From: Tetracentron sinense
Lineage: Eukaryota; Streptophyta; Magnoliopsida; Trochodendrales; Trochodendraceae
Length of the DNA stretch: 64,000 nt
Direction: 5' to 3'
Assembly (NCBI GenBank): GCA_015143295.1
Contig: CM026556.1
Span: 17,112,547 to 17,176,546 of the forward strand
The stretch's first letter is position 1. Each line of letters starts with the position of its first letter. This document shows positions 29,533-42,086 of the stretch, piece by piece. Made by a program: the position numbers and the translations under genes. Under the pieces are notes generated by a model that saw only the letters and a list, made by a program, of their open reading frames with translations, had not been told where the DNA came from and did not search any database.

Positions 29533-32277
29533 TTGAAGACTCAGTTGGAGGAATTACAAGGCCTTAGTTTCATTCGACCAAGTGTCTCACCATGGGGTGC
29601 CCCGGTGTTATTTGTTAAGAAGAAAGATGGCTCGATGCGAATGTGCGTCGATTACCGTCAATTGAACAAAGTCACTAAAAAGAATAGGTATCCATTGCCT
29701 AGGATTGATGACTTGTTCGATCAGTTGAAGGGAGCGAGATTTTTCTCGAAGATAGATCTTCGATCGGGTTATCACCAGTTGAAGATTAAGGTGGAAGATG
29801 TTCCCAAAACTGCTTTCAGGACTCGATATGGGCACTACGAGTTCTTGGTGATGCCTTTTGGACTCACGAACGCGCCGGCAGCCTTTATGGATTTGATGAA
29901 CCGGGTGTTCCGGCCATATCTTGATAGGTGCGTGATTGTATTTGTTGATGACATTTTGGTCTATTCCCAGACACGGGAAGATCACACACGCGACCTACGC
30001 CTTGCTTTGGAAATGCTAAGAGAGCACAAGCTATACGCCAAACTTAGCAAGTGTGAGTTTTGGTTGGAAGAGGTGGCATTCCTAGGCCACGTTGTTTCTG
30101 CAGAAGGTATATCGGTAGATCCAAAGAAGATCGAAGCTGTTATGAGTTGGGCGAGGCCCAAGAGTGTTACTGAGATACACAGCTTTCTTGGGTTGGCAGG
30201 CTACTACAGGAGATTCGTAGAGGGTTTCTCTAGCCTTGCAGCACCGCTCACTTACCTGACAAGGAAGAACGCCAAGTTTGTATGGAGTGATAAGTGCGAG
30301 ATCAGTTTCACGGAACTGAAGAAGAGGCTTACTACAGCCCCTGTCCTTACTGTGCCATCTGGACCTTATGGGTATGAGGTGTATAGTGATGCCTCACACG
30401 TTGGACTTGGGTGTGTACTCATGCAGCACAAGAAAGTCATTGCCTATGCATCAAGGCAATTGAAGGAACATGAGAAGAATTATCCCACGCACGACTTGGA
30501 GCTTGCGGCGGTCGTGTTTGCACTTAAGATTTGGCGTCATTACCTTTATGGGGTGGAGTTCTATGTGTTTACCGATCACAAGAGTCTCAAGTATCTCTTT
30601 TCCCAAAAGGAGCTGAATCTAAGGCAACGGCGTTGGATGGAATTATTGAAAGACTATGACTGTACCATTCAATACCACCCGGGTAAAGCAAATGTAGTGG
30701 CTGATGCTTTGAGTAGAAGACCTCCGGGGTTATTAGCATGCATGTTAGTGCAGGAATGGAAGCTACTTGAAGACTTGGCAAATCTGGACATTAGTGTGAA
30801 CGACTCTGTCCGTAGTCCTATCTTGGCAAATGTCACGGTTCGGCCATACATTATAGATTTGATCCAAGAATACCAAGCCACGGATGCTGAATTGTTGGCT
30901 TATCGGGACAAGGAAATTGCTAAGGGTAGTGAGGACTTCTCTCTCACTAGCCAAGGTCCTATCACATTCAAGGGAAGGCTGTGTGTCCCAGCCAATGCAG
31001 ATCTTCGGAGGGAGATTATGGATGAAGCCCACCGGGCAAAGTACACTGTGCATCCAGGGGGTACAAAGATGTACCGGAACCTCAAGAGTCACTTTTGGTG
31101 GTGGAATATGAAGAGGGAGGTTGCGGAATATGTAGCACGGTGCTTGGTGTGTCAACAGGTGAAAGCAGAACACATGCGGCCCGCAGGTCTATTACAGTCT
31201 CTTCCGATTCCCGAGTGGAAATGGGAGAACATATCCATGGATTTCATAGTTGGCTTGCCAAAGACGGCAAGAGGTTCAGATGCGATATGGGTAGTAGTGG
31301 ATCGTTTGACGAAGTCCGCTCACTTCTTACCTTACCGAACTACTTTCAACTCTAGTCAGTTGGCCGCTCTATACATCAAGGAAGTGGTGAGGTTGCACGG
31401 AGTGCCCGTCAGTATTGTGTCGGATCGGGATCCAAGATTCACGTCAAGATTTTGGAAAAGTTTCCAAGATGCTATGGGTTCCCAACTTGATTTCAGCACC
31501 GCTTTTCATCCACAGACGGATGGACAAACCGAGAGAGTGAACCAAGTCATTGAAGACATGCTTCGGGCTTGTATGTTGGATTTCAGAGGCAGTTGGGAAG
31601 AGCACTTGCCTTTGGTTGAATTCGCTTATAATAACAGCTATCAGGCAAGTATCCAAATGGCACCATTTGAGGCCTTGTATGGGCGAAGTTGTAGGTCTCC
31701 TCTCTATTGGGATGAGGTAGGAGAAAGGAAAGTACTTGGTCCGGAGTTGATTGAGCAAACTGCAAACACAGTTAAGATCATTCGGGATCGATTGAAAGCC
31801 GCTCAAGATCGCCAGAAAAGTTATGCGGACACGCGCCGTAGGGACTTGGAATTTCAAGTAGGGGATCAAGTTTTTGTAAAAGTATCTCCTAACAAAGGGA
31901 TCATGAGATTTGGCAAGCGAGGCAAGCTCAGTCCTCGGTATGTTGGGCCTTTTGAGATTATCACGCGAGTTGGTGAGGTTGCTTACAGAGTAGCTCTCCC
32001 ACCTCACATGGCCGCGGTTCACAACGTATTCCATGTATCTATGCTTCGGAAATATATTCCGGATCCTTCTCATGTGATCCACCTTGATACGTTAGAAGTC
32101 CGAGAGGATCTCACTTTGGTGGAAGAGCCGGTTCAAATTTTGGACCGTAGGGATCAAGTCTTGCGCAATAAGGTCATCCCCTTGATTCTTGTTCGATGGC
32201 AACACCATTCTAGGGAGGAAGCCACGTGGGAGCGCGAGGCCGAAGTAAAAGCAAAGTACCCTCATTTGTTTGAGTGA
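29533..32277 (+). CDS. RT, RNase H and integrase, element B
   Basis: 914 codons open. [37 protein letters not shown] and the catalytic FVDD (29941-29952). RNase [35 protein letters not shown] and the closing VVADALSRR. Integrase: zinc-binding H/H/C/C ([12 protein letters not shown] to [10 protein letters not shown]), core D (MDFIVGLP), D ([12 protein letters not shown]), E ([11 protein letters not shown]). The C-terminus is a chromodomain-like tail ([14 protein letters not shown]). All catalytic residues I can check are present. It is the downstream part of one gag-pol frame, displaced by the 1-bp deletion just upstream; the ATG at 29533 is not a natural start. Confidence 0.92.
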   Translation: MKTQLEELQGLSFIRPSVSPWGAPVLFVKKKDGSMRMCVDYRQLNKVTKKNRYPLPRIDDLFDQLKGARFFSKIDLRSGYHQLKIKVEDVPKTAFRTRYGHYEFLVMPFGLTNAPAAFMDLMNRVFRPYLDRCVIVFVDDILVYSQTREDHTRDLRLALEMLREHKLYAKLSKCEFWLEEVAFLGHVVSAEGISVDPKKIEAVMSWARPKSVTEIHSFLGLAGYYRRFVEGFSSLAAPLTYLTRKNAKFVWSDKCEISFTELKKRLTTAPVLTVPSGPYGYEVYSDASHVGLGCVLMQHKKVIAYASRQLKEHEKNYPTHDLELAAVVFALKIWRHYLYGVEFYVFTDHKSLKYLFSQKELNLRQRRWMELLKDYDCTIQYHPGKANVVADALSRRPPGLLACMLVQEWKLLEDLANLDISVNDSVRSPILANVTVRPYIIDLIQEYQATDAELLAYRDKEIAKGSEDFSLTSQGPITFKGRLCVPANADLRREIMDEAHRAKYTVHPGGTKMYRNLKSHFWWWNMKREVAEYVARCLVCQQVKAEHMRPAGLLQSLPIPEWKWENISMDFIVGLPKTARGSDAIWVVVDRLTKSAHFLPYRTTFNSSQLAALYIKEVVRLHGVPVSIVSDRDPRFTSRFWKSFQDAMGSQLDFSTAFHPQTDGQTERVNQVIEDMLRACMLDFRGSWEEHLPLVEFAYNNSYQASIQMAPFEALYGRSCRSPLYWDEVGERKVLGPELIEQTANTVKIIRDRLKAAQDRQKSYADTRRRDLEFQVGDQVFVKVSPNKGIMRFGKRGKLSPRYVGPFEIITRVGEVAYRVALPPHMAAVHNVFHVSMLRKYIPDPSHVIHLDTLEVREDLTLVEEPVQILDRRDQVLRNKVIPLILVRWQHHSREEATWEREAEVKAKYPHLFE

Positions 32278-32357
32278 TGTTTATGTAAATTTTGTTCCTT
32301 GTAATCTCTATGTATCGTTCCAATTTCGAGGACGAAATTTCTGTAAGGGGGGGAGGA
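32278..32357 (+). other. 3' untranslated segment and polypurine tract, element B
   Basis: After the pol stop, the segment ends in AAGGGGGGGAGGA directly before the 3' LTR, the plus-strand DNA primer. The short segment before it (TTTCGAGGACGAAATTT) is an inverted repeat shared with D and A. Confidence 0.88.
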
Positions 32358-34390
32358 TGTAGAACCCCGGATCTTGATGGCCATGTACGACGAATGATAT
32401 CATATATTAAAGCATTTAAGAATGTAATTATGGTGTATGGGTGTTTGGAATGAAATAGGCAAGAGTATAGAATACTCTTGAGTATTGACAAGGGTTATGC
32501 CTTGGCATGCCCTCGACTCTAAATAGCCCTAGCGTTCACACCACTCGTCGGAATCAAGTGATTCTTGGATTTTTGGAAAGGTAATTGAACCCTCTTCGGA
32601 GTTCATGTTGATCACTTGTCTTGGTTTTGAGTTGGTGTTAGGTCAAAAGACCGATTCCTGAAGTCGGGTCGGTTTAAAATCTGGATTGACGAAACCCAAT
32701 TTCGGATCAGTCAGGTTTAGGGGCAAAATGGTCCAAGAAAAAGGAAGAGTTGGAAGTTGTGAAAAACATAAACGTTGTTCTCCTTCAAAAGACAAATCCA
32801 ATGCAAGTTGAATCGTCAAAATCGGACAAGCGAGTCAAAAGTTATGGCCGAAATACGAAAACGCAAAAATGCTGAAAACTTTCTGCAAAAGTTGCGATCG
32901 CTCGTAGGGACCCTACGAACGATCGTAGCGGAGCTACGAACGATCGTAGAGTTGCTATGATCGATCGTAAATCCCCAGAAATGCTGGAAACTCTCGAGTG
33001 AAACTACGATTGATCGTAGGAAGCCACGATTGATCGTAGAAGGCTACAATCGATCATAAATCGCTACGAACGATCGTGGATACGCGATTTTACTTTCTTG
33101 GATGCGATTTTTTAGGGGTTTTTCACCCCTTACACTATAAATAGAAGGCTTAGAGAGGGTTTTTGGGTTACCCTAAACCAAGGAGAGTTCCTAGAAAGAG
33201 AGGGAAAGGATCTTGAGCATTCCAAAGAGGGTTTTGCTTGAAACCAAAAAGAGCTTCAATCAAGGGTTGGATCTTCCCCAAATCAAGCTTGGATCATTCC
33301 AATCAAGTGAGGATTTTCTCATGGGGTTTCTTCCTCATTTCTTCAAGGTCGGTACTTCTTGCTACCCTCCTAGTTATAGTTCTTTCCTTTACTTTATTCC
33401 TCTTTAATTTCCCTTATTTACACATGTGCTATGAGGTGGATGGTTGTAAATAGTGAATGGAGATGGAATGGGCGATTGGATGCCAATGGTTGGGTTGTGA
33501 TGATTAAAATGGGGAGGGCATTGTTCCAATAATAAACAAACAAGTGTGATATGAGTATAACCCACCTAGAAAAGCATGATTAGGTTTAAATAAATAATGG
33601 ACACACTCTATGCTTGATGAAATGCCAAGGTGAATAAAATGAATGTTAAAATCAAGAAAATGAATGCTTAAATTATGTAACTTGTTAGGGCTTATGATAG
33701 TGTGAGTTCTCATTTTCCCAAAAATGTCATGAGTGATTATTTGTTTGAAATTGCATATGCTACATATTGTGAAATCCCTCAAATGTCATATTTAATTCCA
33801 ATGCAAGTATGCACACGATCTCACGAGCCCGCATGCATGACATGTTTTATCGGGGTTTTCAAGAACACGGTTTAGAGGTGGGGCATATCGTACGATATGT
33901 TTTACCTCGCTTTTGGCAAGGATAAGACAATCATACATTTTCATAAGAAGGGTCTCCCTTCCCTCGCAAGTGCATACATAACATAAGAAGGGTCTCCCTT
34001 CCCTCACAAGTAGTTTACTCTTCCAAGCAAGCATGACAAGGCATGGCATGACAAGCATAAGCATTCTAGGAAGAAGGGTCTCCCTTCCCTCACAAGTAGT
34101 TTACTCTTCCAAGCAAGCATGACAAGGCATGGCATGACAAGCATAAGCATTCTAGGAAGAAGGGTCTCCCTTCCCTCACAAGTAGTTTACTCTTCCAAGC
34201 AAGCATGACAAGACATGGCATGACACGCATGATATGACAAGATAAGACGAACATGACAAGTTTTCAAGCACGGAAATGGTATTTCCAGTCAAGTCAAGTG
34301 CACAAGGTTTTCAAGGGTTTTATCGGTTTTTCTGAATGCAAGCATGATTACAAACTGCTTTACTTCCTTGTATGATATGAACTGTTCCTG

Positions 34391-34432
<42 letters not shown>

Positions 34433-34927
34433 ATTGCTATCTCATGCTATGACTATTGGTTAGTATTTAGTACCAGCTGAGTATTCCATGCTCAGCCGTA
34501 CTTCTTATGTCGGTAGGTTCTGAAGGAGCTGCTGCTCCATTTGATGTTTGTGCTCCTGGTCCATGGGTGGAGGAGGAGTACATCGAGGAGCCTTTGGAGG
34601 AACCTCCCGTAGAGGGTTATCAGTAGGTGGTGTTAGATTCTTAGTGGATTAGCTGTGGGTGAGCATGAGCGATTATATCCATGTATTTTGGCGGGCATGT
34701 CCGCACTTTCTTTGTTTTAATTTCTTTGTATTAAAACTTGGACCATGTGTATATACTTAGAGGTTTGTTAGACTTCCGCTGTGGTTTATAGTTATGCTTC
34801 CGCTGCTACCCTCTATTGTATATGTCCAGTGGGTTTTGCAGGTTGGTTCGTCAAGCAAGTCCTGTAAGTCATGATTAAGTCGTCCAAGATTCACTCTAAC
34901 TCCTAGGGTGGGTTTTGGGTCGCGACA
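32358..34927 (+). repeat. 3' LTR of element B
   Basis: 2570 bp, TGTAGAACC to GGGTCGCGACA. It matches the 5' LTR with about 1% substitutions; its extra ~120 bp are one more ~85-bp hairpin unit, a longer (TA)n and 18 bp around 34471-34488. Subfeatures: TTGAC block 32800-32849, motif array 32894-33080, TATA box 33136-33143, hairpin array 33945-34185, (TA)n 34393-34424. Confidence 0.95.
34507..34626 (+). CDS. Conserved short LTR reading frame, B 3' LTR
   Basis: ATG 34507 to TAG 34624-34626. It is the same as the 5' LTR copy except GCA to GTA at codon 3. The upstream GCTGAG/CTCAGC hairpin (34476-34496) is complete here. Confidence 0.5.
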   Translation: MSVGSEGAAAPFDVCAPGPWVEEEYIEEPLEEPPVEGYQ

Positions 34928-34932
34928 TTTGT
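34928..34932. other. 5-bp target-site duplication, right copy, element B
   Basis: TTTGT, identical to 24744-24748. Confidence 0.95.
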
Positions 34933-35315
34933 ACTTCATGCGGCCGAAGGCATCCAGCAGGAGAGTGCCGAAGAGCATCCATATGATCAGGGATTGCCCT
35001 ACTCGGCATTTACCAGGCCAGTCTCGGGGATTAGGCCCTCAGCACGCCCAGCAGGATCATACCAGGCGTCATCCCAGACTACCCGGTCTACACCTCCGCC
35101 TCGCCAGGCGAACAGGGGCGGGTTTTTGCCTTGACAGAGGGTGATGCACTTGCATCTGATGATGTAGTGCGAGGTACGCGTTTAGAGTTATTCCTTTAAC
35201 CACGATTTCATGTTATGCCTTATTCCTTGGGTAGGTATGTGGCGTGCTATATATATCTATTTACCTATATATATAATGTTGATGCATGGATTGACTGAGC
35301 TAGCTAAAATTTTAG
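34933..35315 (+). pseudogene. gag end and gag-protease intron, element A
   Basis: Resumes A's gag after element B. The zinc knuckle is broken: a deletion near 34978 removes its first half and shifts the frame, leaving MIRDCP. The gag tail (ALTEGDALASDDVV) reaches the splice donor at 35173/35174 (GTACGC). The intron runs 35174-35315 (142 bp) with TTTTAG as acceptor. Its length differs by 4 bp from B's. Confidence 0.8.
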
Positions 35316-38300
35316 GAACCTTACTAGTCAATGATTTTTTAGCTCGAGTGTTGATTGATACCGGGTCTACTCACTCGTTTGTCTCTCCGAACTTCTGAGA
35401 AGGCTTTTCTTTGGAGCCTAGTTAGCTAGAACCGGAGTTAGCCATTTCGACTCCTCTTGGCAAGACAGTATTGGCGGATAAAGTGTATAGAAACAGTGTG
35501 GTTCAAGTGGGGAGCCACGAATTGGCGGTTGATCTAATCATCCTCGGATTTCAAGACTTTGATGTTATATTGAGAATGGATTGGTTAGCAGCGCATCATG
35601 GCATGTAGCTTGCTTTGAGAAAATGGTACTCTTCCGGCCAGTGGAAGGCAAGCCATTTCATTTTCGGGGGTTGAGAAGTAGAGACATTGCCCTTTTTGCG
35701 GCGTTGAGCTTAGCGAACCCCGAGGCAAAGGACTCTTCGACTATTCCAGTCGTGAGTGAATTCCTGGATGTATTTCCAGAGGAGTTACCAGGATTGCCTC
35801 CAGACAGGGAGATTGAATTTGTGATCGAGCTTGCACCGGGCACAGCTCCTATTTTCAGGGCTCCGTATAGAATGGCCCCTATTGAACTCAAGGAGTTGAA
35901 GACACAGTTGGAGGAATTACAAGGCCTTGGTTTCATTCGACCAAGTGTCTCACCGTGGGGTGCCCCAGTGTTATTTGTTAAGAAGAAGGATGGCTCGATG
36001 CAGATGTGCGTCGATTACCGACAGTTGAACAAAGTTACTATAAGGAATAGGTATCCATTGCCTAGGATTGATGACTTGTTCGATCAGTTGAAAGGAGCGA
36101 GATTTTTCTCAAAGATAGATCTTCATCCGGTTACCACCTGTTGAAGATTAAGGCTGAGGATGTACCCAAAACTGCTTTTCGGACTCGATACGAACACTAC
36201 GAATTCTTGGTGATGCCTTTTGGTCTCACAAATGCGCCGGCAGCCTTTAGATTTAATGAACCGGGTGTTTCGGCCATACCTGGATCAATGCGTGATCGTG
36301 TTTGTCGACAATATCTTGGTGTATTCCCAGACACGGGAAGATCACATGCGAGACCTTCGTCTTGCTTTGGAAATGCTGAGAGAGCACAAGCTATACGCCA
36401 AACTCAGTAAGTGTGAATTTTGGTTGGAAGAGGTGGCATTCCTAGGCCACGTCGTCTCTGCGGAAGGCATATCGATAGATCCGAAGAAGATAGAAGCAGT
36501 CATGAGTTGGGCGAGGCCCAAGAGTGTCGCAGAGATACGCAGCTTCCTTAGGTTGGCAGGCTACTACAGAAGATTCGTAGAGGGTTTCTCCAGCCTTGCG
36601 GCACCGCTCACTTATTTGACAAGGAAGAATGCGAAATTTGTATGGAGTGATAAGTGTGAGATCAGTTTCACGGAACTGAGGAAGAGGCTTACCACGGCCC
36701 CCGTCCTTACAGTGCCATCCGGACATGGTGGTTATGAGGTGTACAGTGATGCCTCGCATGTTGGACTTGGGTGTATGCTCATGCAACACAAGAAAGTCAT
36801 TGCCTATGAATCAAGGCAATTAAAGGAGCATGAAAAGAATTACCCCACGCACGACTTGGAACTTGCCGCAGTCGTGTTTGTACTCAAGATTTGGCGACAT
36901 TACTTGTACGGGGTGAAATTCTATGTGTACACGGATCACAAGAGCCTAAAGTACCTCTTTTCCCAAAAGGAATTGAATCTAAGGCAACGGCGTTGGATGA
37001 AATTTTTGAAAGACTATGACTGCACCATCCAATACAACCCGGGCAAAGCAAACATTGTAGCAGATGCTTTGGGTAGAAGACCTCCAGGGTTATTAGCACA
37101 CATGTTGGTGCAAGAATGAAGATTATTGGAGGATTTGGCAAATCTGGACATTAGTGTGAATGATACAGTTCGCGGTCCTGTTTTGGCAAATGTCACGGTT
37201 TGACCATACATTATAGATTTGATCCAAGAATACCAAGCCACGGATGCTGAATTGTTGGCTTTCCGGGACAAGGAAGTTGCCAAGGGTAGTGAGGACTTCT
37301 CTCTCACTAGCCGAGGTGCTATCACATTCAAAGGAAGGCTGTGTGTTCCAGCCAATGCAGATCTTCGACGAGAGATCATGGATGAAGCACATCGTTCGAA
37401 GTACACAGTGCAACCTGGGGGTACAAAGATGTACCAGAATCTCAAGAATCACTATTGGTGGCAGAATATGAAGAGGGAGGTTGCGGAGTATGTAGCAAGG
37501 TGCTTAGTGTGCCAACAGGTGAAGGCAGAGCACTTGAGACCCGCCGGTCTATTGCAGTCTCTCCCAATTCCCGAGTGGAAATGAGAGCACATCTCCATGG
37601 ACTTCATTGTTGGGTTGCCAAAGACGGCAAGGAACTCAGATGCGATATGGGTTGTGGTGGATCGCTTAACAAAGTCCGCCCATTTCTTGCCTTATCGAAC
37701 CATCTTCAACTCTAGTCAGTTGGCCGCACTATATATCAAGGAAGTTGTTAGGCTACACGGGGTGCCAGTTAGTATTGTGTCAGATCGGGATCCGAGATTC
37801 ACGTCCAGGTTCTGGAAGAGTTTTCAAGATGCTATGGGTTCCCGACTTGATTTCAACACCGCATTTCATCCACAAACGGATGGACAAACCGAGAGGGTGA
37901 ACCAAGTCATCGAAGAAGACATGCTTCGAGCCTGTATGCTGGATTTCAAAGGTAGTTGGGAAGAGCACTTGCCTTTGGTTGAATTCGCCTATAACAATAG
38001 CTATCAGGCGAGCATCCAAATGGCACCATTTGAGGCCTTATATGGGCGAAGTTGCAGGCCTCCTCTCTACTGGGATGAGGTAGGAGAAAGAAAGGTGTTA
38101 GGTCCGGAGTTGATCGAGCAAACTGCGAGTATAGTCAAGATCATCCGGGATCGGTTGAAAGCCGCTGAAGATCGTCAAAAGAGCTATGCGGACACGCGCC
38201 ATAGGGACTTGGAATTCTAGGTTGGGGATCAAGTCTTTGTGAAGGAATCTCCTAGCAAGGGGATTATGAGATTTGGCAGGCGAGGCAAGCTTAGTCCTCG

Positions 38301-38640
38301 ATATGTTGGCCCGTTTGAGATCATCACGCGAGTTGGTGAGGTTGCTTATAGGGTAGCTCTTCCACCTCACATGGCCGCGGTTCACAACGTTTTCCATGTG
38401 TCTATGCTTCGGAAGTACATTGGGGATCTTTCGCATGTCATAGACTTGGAACCGTTGGAAATTCGGGAGGATCTCACTTTAGTTGAGAGGCCGGTTCATA
38501 TATTGGATCGGAGAGATCAAGTCCTTCGCAACAAAACGATTCTGTTGGTTCTCATGTAGTGGCAACATCATGCTCGAGAAGAGTCTATGTGGGAGCGAGA
38601 GGCCGAAGTCAAAGCGAAGTACCCGGAATTGTTTGAATGA
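35316..38640 (+). pseudogene. pol, element A
   Basis: The same protease-RT-RNase H-integrase order as element B, but badly broken. There are in-frame stops after VSPNF (about 35396) and at 35425, a frameshift near 35600 in the GMDWLAAHH segment, frame changes near 36125 and 36250 inside RT, and stops near 37119, 37201, 37582, 38218 and 38557. The RT catalytic motif reads FVDN (36301-36312) instead of FVDD. RNase H and integrase signatures remain easy to read ([41 protein letters not shown]). Integrase has an extra Glu codon at QVIEEDML (about 37912). Confidence 0.9.
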
Positions 38641-38741
38641 GTTTTTGTATAGGTTTTGTATATGACTTGTAATTTTGTTTTGGTTTGTAATGCAAGTATC
38701 GTCTAAATTTCAAGGATGAAATTTTTGTAAGGGGGGGAGGA
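38641..38741 (+). other. 3' untranslated segment and polypurine tract, element A
   Basis: Ends in AAGGGGGGGAGGA before LTR2. No gene. Confidence 0.85.
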
Positions 38742-40161
38742 TGTAGAGCCCCGGACTTTTTCATGCTTAATGCATGGCACTTTCGTAGTCAATTTACCTT
38801 TAATGTAGTACAATTAATAAATAAAGAAGAAATTGAAAATTTCGAAATGTCAGAAATGTTCCTTTTCGAAGTAAGAACCCAACGCAAGTTCAATCGTCAA
38901 AATCCGACGAGCGAGTCAAAAGATATGGCCAAAACAATTTCGACCTGCAGAGCACCGATCGCTCGGTCCACAACAGCAATCGATCGGTCCACAACCGATC
39001 GATCGGTAGCTATCGACTAGTGCACTTTTTGTATGGGGAAATTTTTCAGAGAGCATGTTTTTGGTCGATCGCCGGGTCAAGAACACCGATCGCTCGGTAG
39101 CTAACTGATCGATCGGTCATAACCACCGATCGCTCGGTCTTCGTGTTTTCGGTAGAATTTCATTAAGGGCATTTTCGGCAGTTGGGTGTTATACCCTTCC
39201 CTATTAAGGTTTGCCCGAGCCTTTAGGGCTCATTTACCACACTTAGAAGATATTAGAGAGGAAGAGAGAAGAGAAGGAGATTTCTAAACCTAGGGTTTGA
39301 TTTTTGAGAAGAAATCAAAGGGTTTGTGAACCCTAGATCACCTCAAGCTTGGATTGCTCAAGATTCTGGTTCAAGCTCGCGAGGAGCAGTTTCTCCAAGC
39401 TAGGGCAGCAACTCACGCACGTTTTGGAAGGGGATTCTTTCCCTCATTTGTCAAGGTCGGTACCTCTTGCTACCCTCCTAGTTCATACCTCTTTTATTCT
39501 CTTCTTCTTTATTATTGTCTTAATATATAAACCTAATGGGATGAATGGATGGTTGTGGATGTGAATGGGCGATTGGATGCCGTATGTATGGTTGTGATGA
39601 ATGAAATGGGGAGGGCATTGTATCTATAATGAACAAACATGTATGATGTGAGTATAACCCACCTAGAAAAGCATGATTTAGGTTTAAATGAATATGAACA
39701 CACCTTATGTTTGATGAAATGCCAAGGCGAATAAAATGAATGATAAATTAAGAAAATGTATGCTTAATTACTTATGAACTTGTTAGGGCTTATGATAGTG
39801 TGAGTTCTTGTTTTCCTTAAAATGTCATGAATGCTTATTTTTTAAATTGTGACATGTTATATATTGTGAATTACCCAATTGCCATATTTAAATGCAAATG
39901 CAACTATGTACACGATCCCACGAGCACGGCATGCATGACATGTTTTATCGGTATTTTTAAAAACGAGATTTAGAGGTATGGCTTATCCTATGATATGTTT
40001 CACTTCGCTTTTGGCAAGGAGAAGACATGCATCTCATAAAGAAGGGTGTCCCTTCCCTCGCAAGTACATTTAGGAAGAAGGGTCTCCCTCCCCTCACAAG
40101 TAGTTTACTTTCCGAGCAAGCATGATGACATGGCATGGTAAGCATGAACATTTAGGAAGAA

Positions 40162-40215
40162 GGGTCTCCCTTCCCTCACAAGTAGTTTACTTTTCGAGCA
40201 AGCATGATGACATGG
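40162..40215. other. 54-bp target-site duplication, left copy (LINE C)
   Basis: Starts GGGTCTCCCTTCCC and ends GATGACATGG; it recurs at 44547-44600 with one mismatch. LTR1 has only one such unit at this place, which supports duplication by insertion rather than pre-existing tandem units. Confidence 0.65.
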
Positions 40216-40321
40216 GTAGTGGTATTGAGGGTGCTGTAGGCACTAGTGTAGATATTCCCAGAACCTAAATGCAGGGGTTGGCGTGGTCGTTTTGTTTTGT
40301 CGTATCTTGCTTCTGTTATCT

Positions 40322-42086
40322 ATGTTGCTTAGTTCCTGGAATGTTAGAGGGCTCAATAGCTCTCTCAGGCAGAAAGACACTATTGATTTTTTGAACAAAA
40401 CCAAGGTTAGTTTTGCTGGTCTACTTGAAACAAAAATCAGGGAGGAGAATGCTAGCAAAGTTATGAAGAAGCTAGCGCCTACGTGGGCGCGCATTGATAA
40501 TTACTCTATTGTGCCGAATGGCAGGATCTGGATCATATGGGATACCGCGCAGCTAACGGTCACCCCATTGCACATCGCTGACCAATTTATACACTGCATG
40601 GTCATTAAAACGAATTGGACATCCCCCATTATGGTTACTATCGTGTACGGCTCTAACTTATTCTCCCAACGGGAAAACCTGTGGAGGGGGAATATCCGGA
40701 TTTGCGAGATCCCATAGTATTGCCTGGATGGTTCTTGGCGACTTCAATACTACCCTTTATAGCTCAGAAAAAAGGGGTGGTAATCGTGTGCCACAAAGAT
40801 TCCTGCAACCGGGGCTGAGCTGCTTGGATGATGCGAATTTAGTTGACCTTAAATGGAAGGGAGGCATGTTCTCGTGGTCGAATGGAAGCATTGGACCAGG
40901 TCGTATTTCTTGCAAACTGGACAGATGTCTTGTCAATCCATAATGGAATCAGAGATTTCCTGAAGCTGAGGCTTTTTTTAAGGGTGGGAATACATCTGAT
41001 CACTCCCAGATTGTTGCTAGGTTCAATTTTGAGACTCAAAGATCTGGTAAGTCCTTCAAGTTTTATAATTTTTGGACCACTCATGAAGATTTCCTAGCTA
41101 TTGTTTCTGAAGCTTGGACTACAGAGGTGCGTGGGACACCTATGTTTAAGCTTGTTTCAAAACTACGGGCAGTCAAAATGGCTCTCAAAGAGTGGAGTTG
41201 TAGAACGTTTGGGCATATCCAAAAACAGGTGGCTGAATGCAGGGCAAAGTTGGAAGAGATCACCATCAAGCTTAATTTGGAACCAGATAGTGCGCCTATC
41301 CAGTTGGACCATCGGACTACTAAACATAAACTGGCTGAGCTCCTTAAATGGGAAGAAGCCGAATTAAGGCAAAAGTCCCGTGTAACTTGGTTAAAACTTG
41401 GTGACTCCAACAGTGCTTTTTTCTATAAATCTCTTTGTGCCCGGAGAAGCCGGAATAGAATCGATTCTATCCATGATCGTGGGGGAACCATCATTACGGA
41501 CGCGCAACAGATTGCTAGAGAAGCAGTTCATTACTTCTCCAATACCTTACAAGGTAATCATAGTGAAAACCAGGCCCGATTTGAATTTCCTACCATGAAC
41601 TCCTTAAACAGGGATGAGCAAAACTTGCTGTGCGGTCCTATCTTGATGCATGAGATAAAAGCCTCAATATTTAGTTCTGATGGCGAGAAAGCACCAGGCC
41701 CAGATGGTTTTACTGCAAAATTCTTCCAACACTGCTGGACTATTGTAAGCCAAGATGTATCGAGAGCAATTCTTAGTTTCTTTGAAAGCGGGAAGCTATT
41801 GGGGGAGATGAATGCTACGTTGATATCCTTAATTCCTAAAGTTGATAGGCCATGCTCATTTGGTGACTTTCGACCGATCTCTGTGTGCAATGTCATTTAC
41901 AGATGCATCTCCAAAATCTTGGTTCGTCGAATGCAGGTAGTGATGCCTTCTATAGTTGGACCAAGCCAGTCTGCATTTATTAAAGGGCGTCGGATTACGG
42001 ATAATATATTGTTGTGCCAAAGCCTAGTCCATAACTACCACCTTCACAAAGGCAAGCCGAGAATTGCAATAAAACTAGACTTATAG
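40322..42086 (+). pseudogene. LINE C ORF2: endonuclease and RT fingers
   Basis: Starts MLLSSWNVRGLN with the endonuclease Asn motif; LLETKI follows with the Glu. A frameshift near 40685 moves to the frame of LGDFNTT (40733). A TAA at 40941-40943 interrupts before NTSDHSQ. From 41127 the frame is open through the linker and RT fingers (SFGDFRPISVCN, SQSAFIKGRRITDN) to a TAG at 42084-42086 that falls inside IKLDL-KAYD, within the RT palm. The likely ancestral codon is CAG. Confidence 0.85.

Larger units (their letters stand above)
24749..34927 (+). mobile_element. Nearly complete Ty3/gypsy chromovirus-like element B
   Basis: 10,179 bp with two LTRs, primer site, gag, an intron, protease-RT-RNase H-integrase, polypurine tract and a perfect TTTGT target duplication. 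Domain order (RT and RNase H before integrase) defines Ty3/gypsy; the C-terminal chromodomain-like tail and long LTRs fit the Del/Tekay group (from memory, unconfirmed). The LTRs look about 1% different in substitutions, so it is the youngest large insertion here. The only clear coding lesion I find is a 1-bp deletion near 29530. Confidence 0.95.

Noticed and set aside
29608-31173. Minus-strand frames opposite pol (up to 212 codons at 31444-32082)
   Set aside because: Shadows of the well-supported plus-strand pol; no domain recognised.
34393-34424. (TA)n run considered as an origin or regulatory element
   Set aside because: A simple microsatellite that differs in length between the two LTRs of one element; no other signal.
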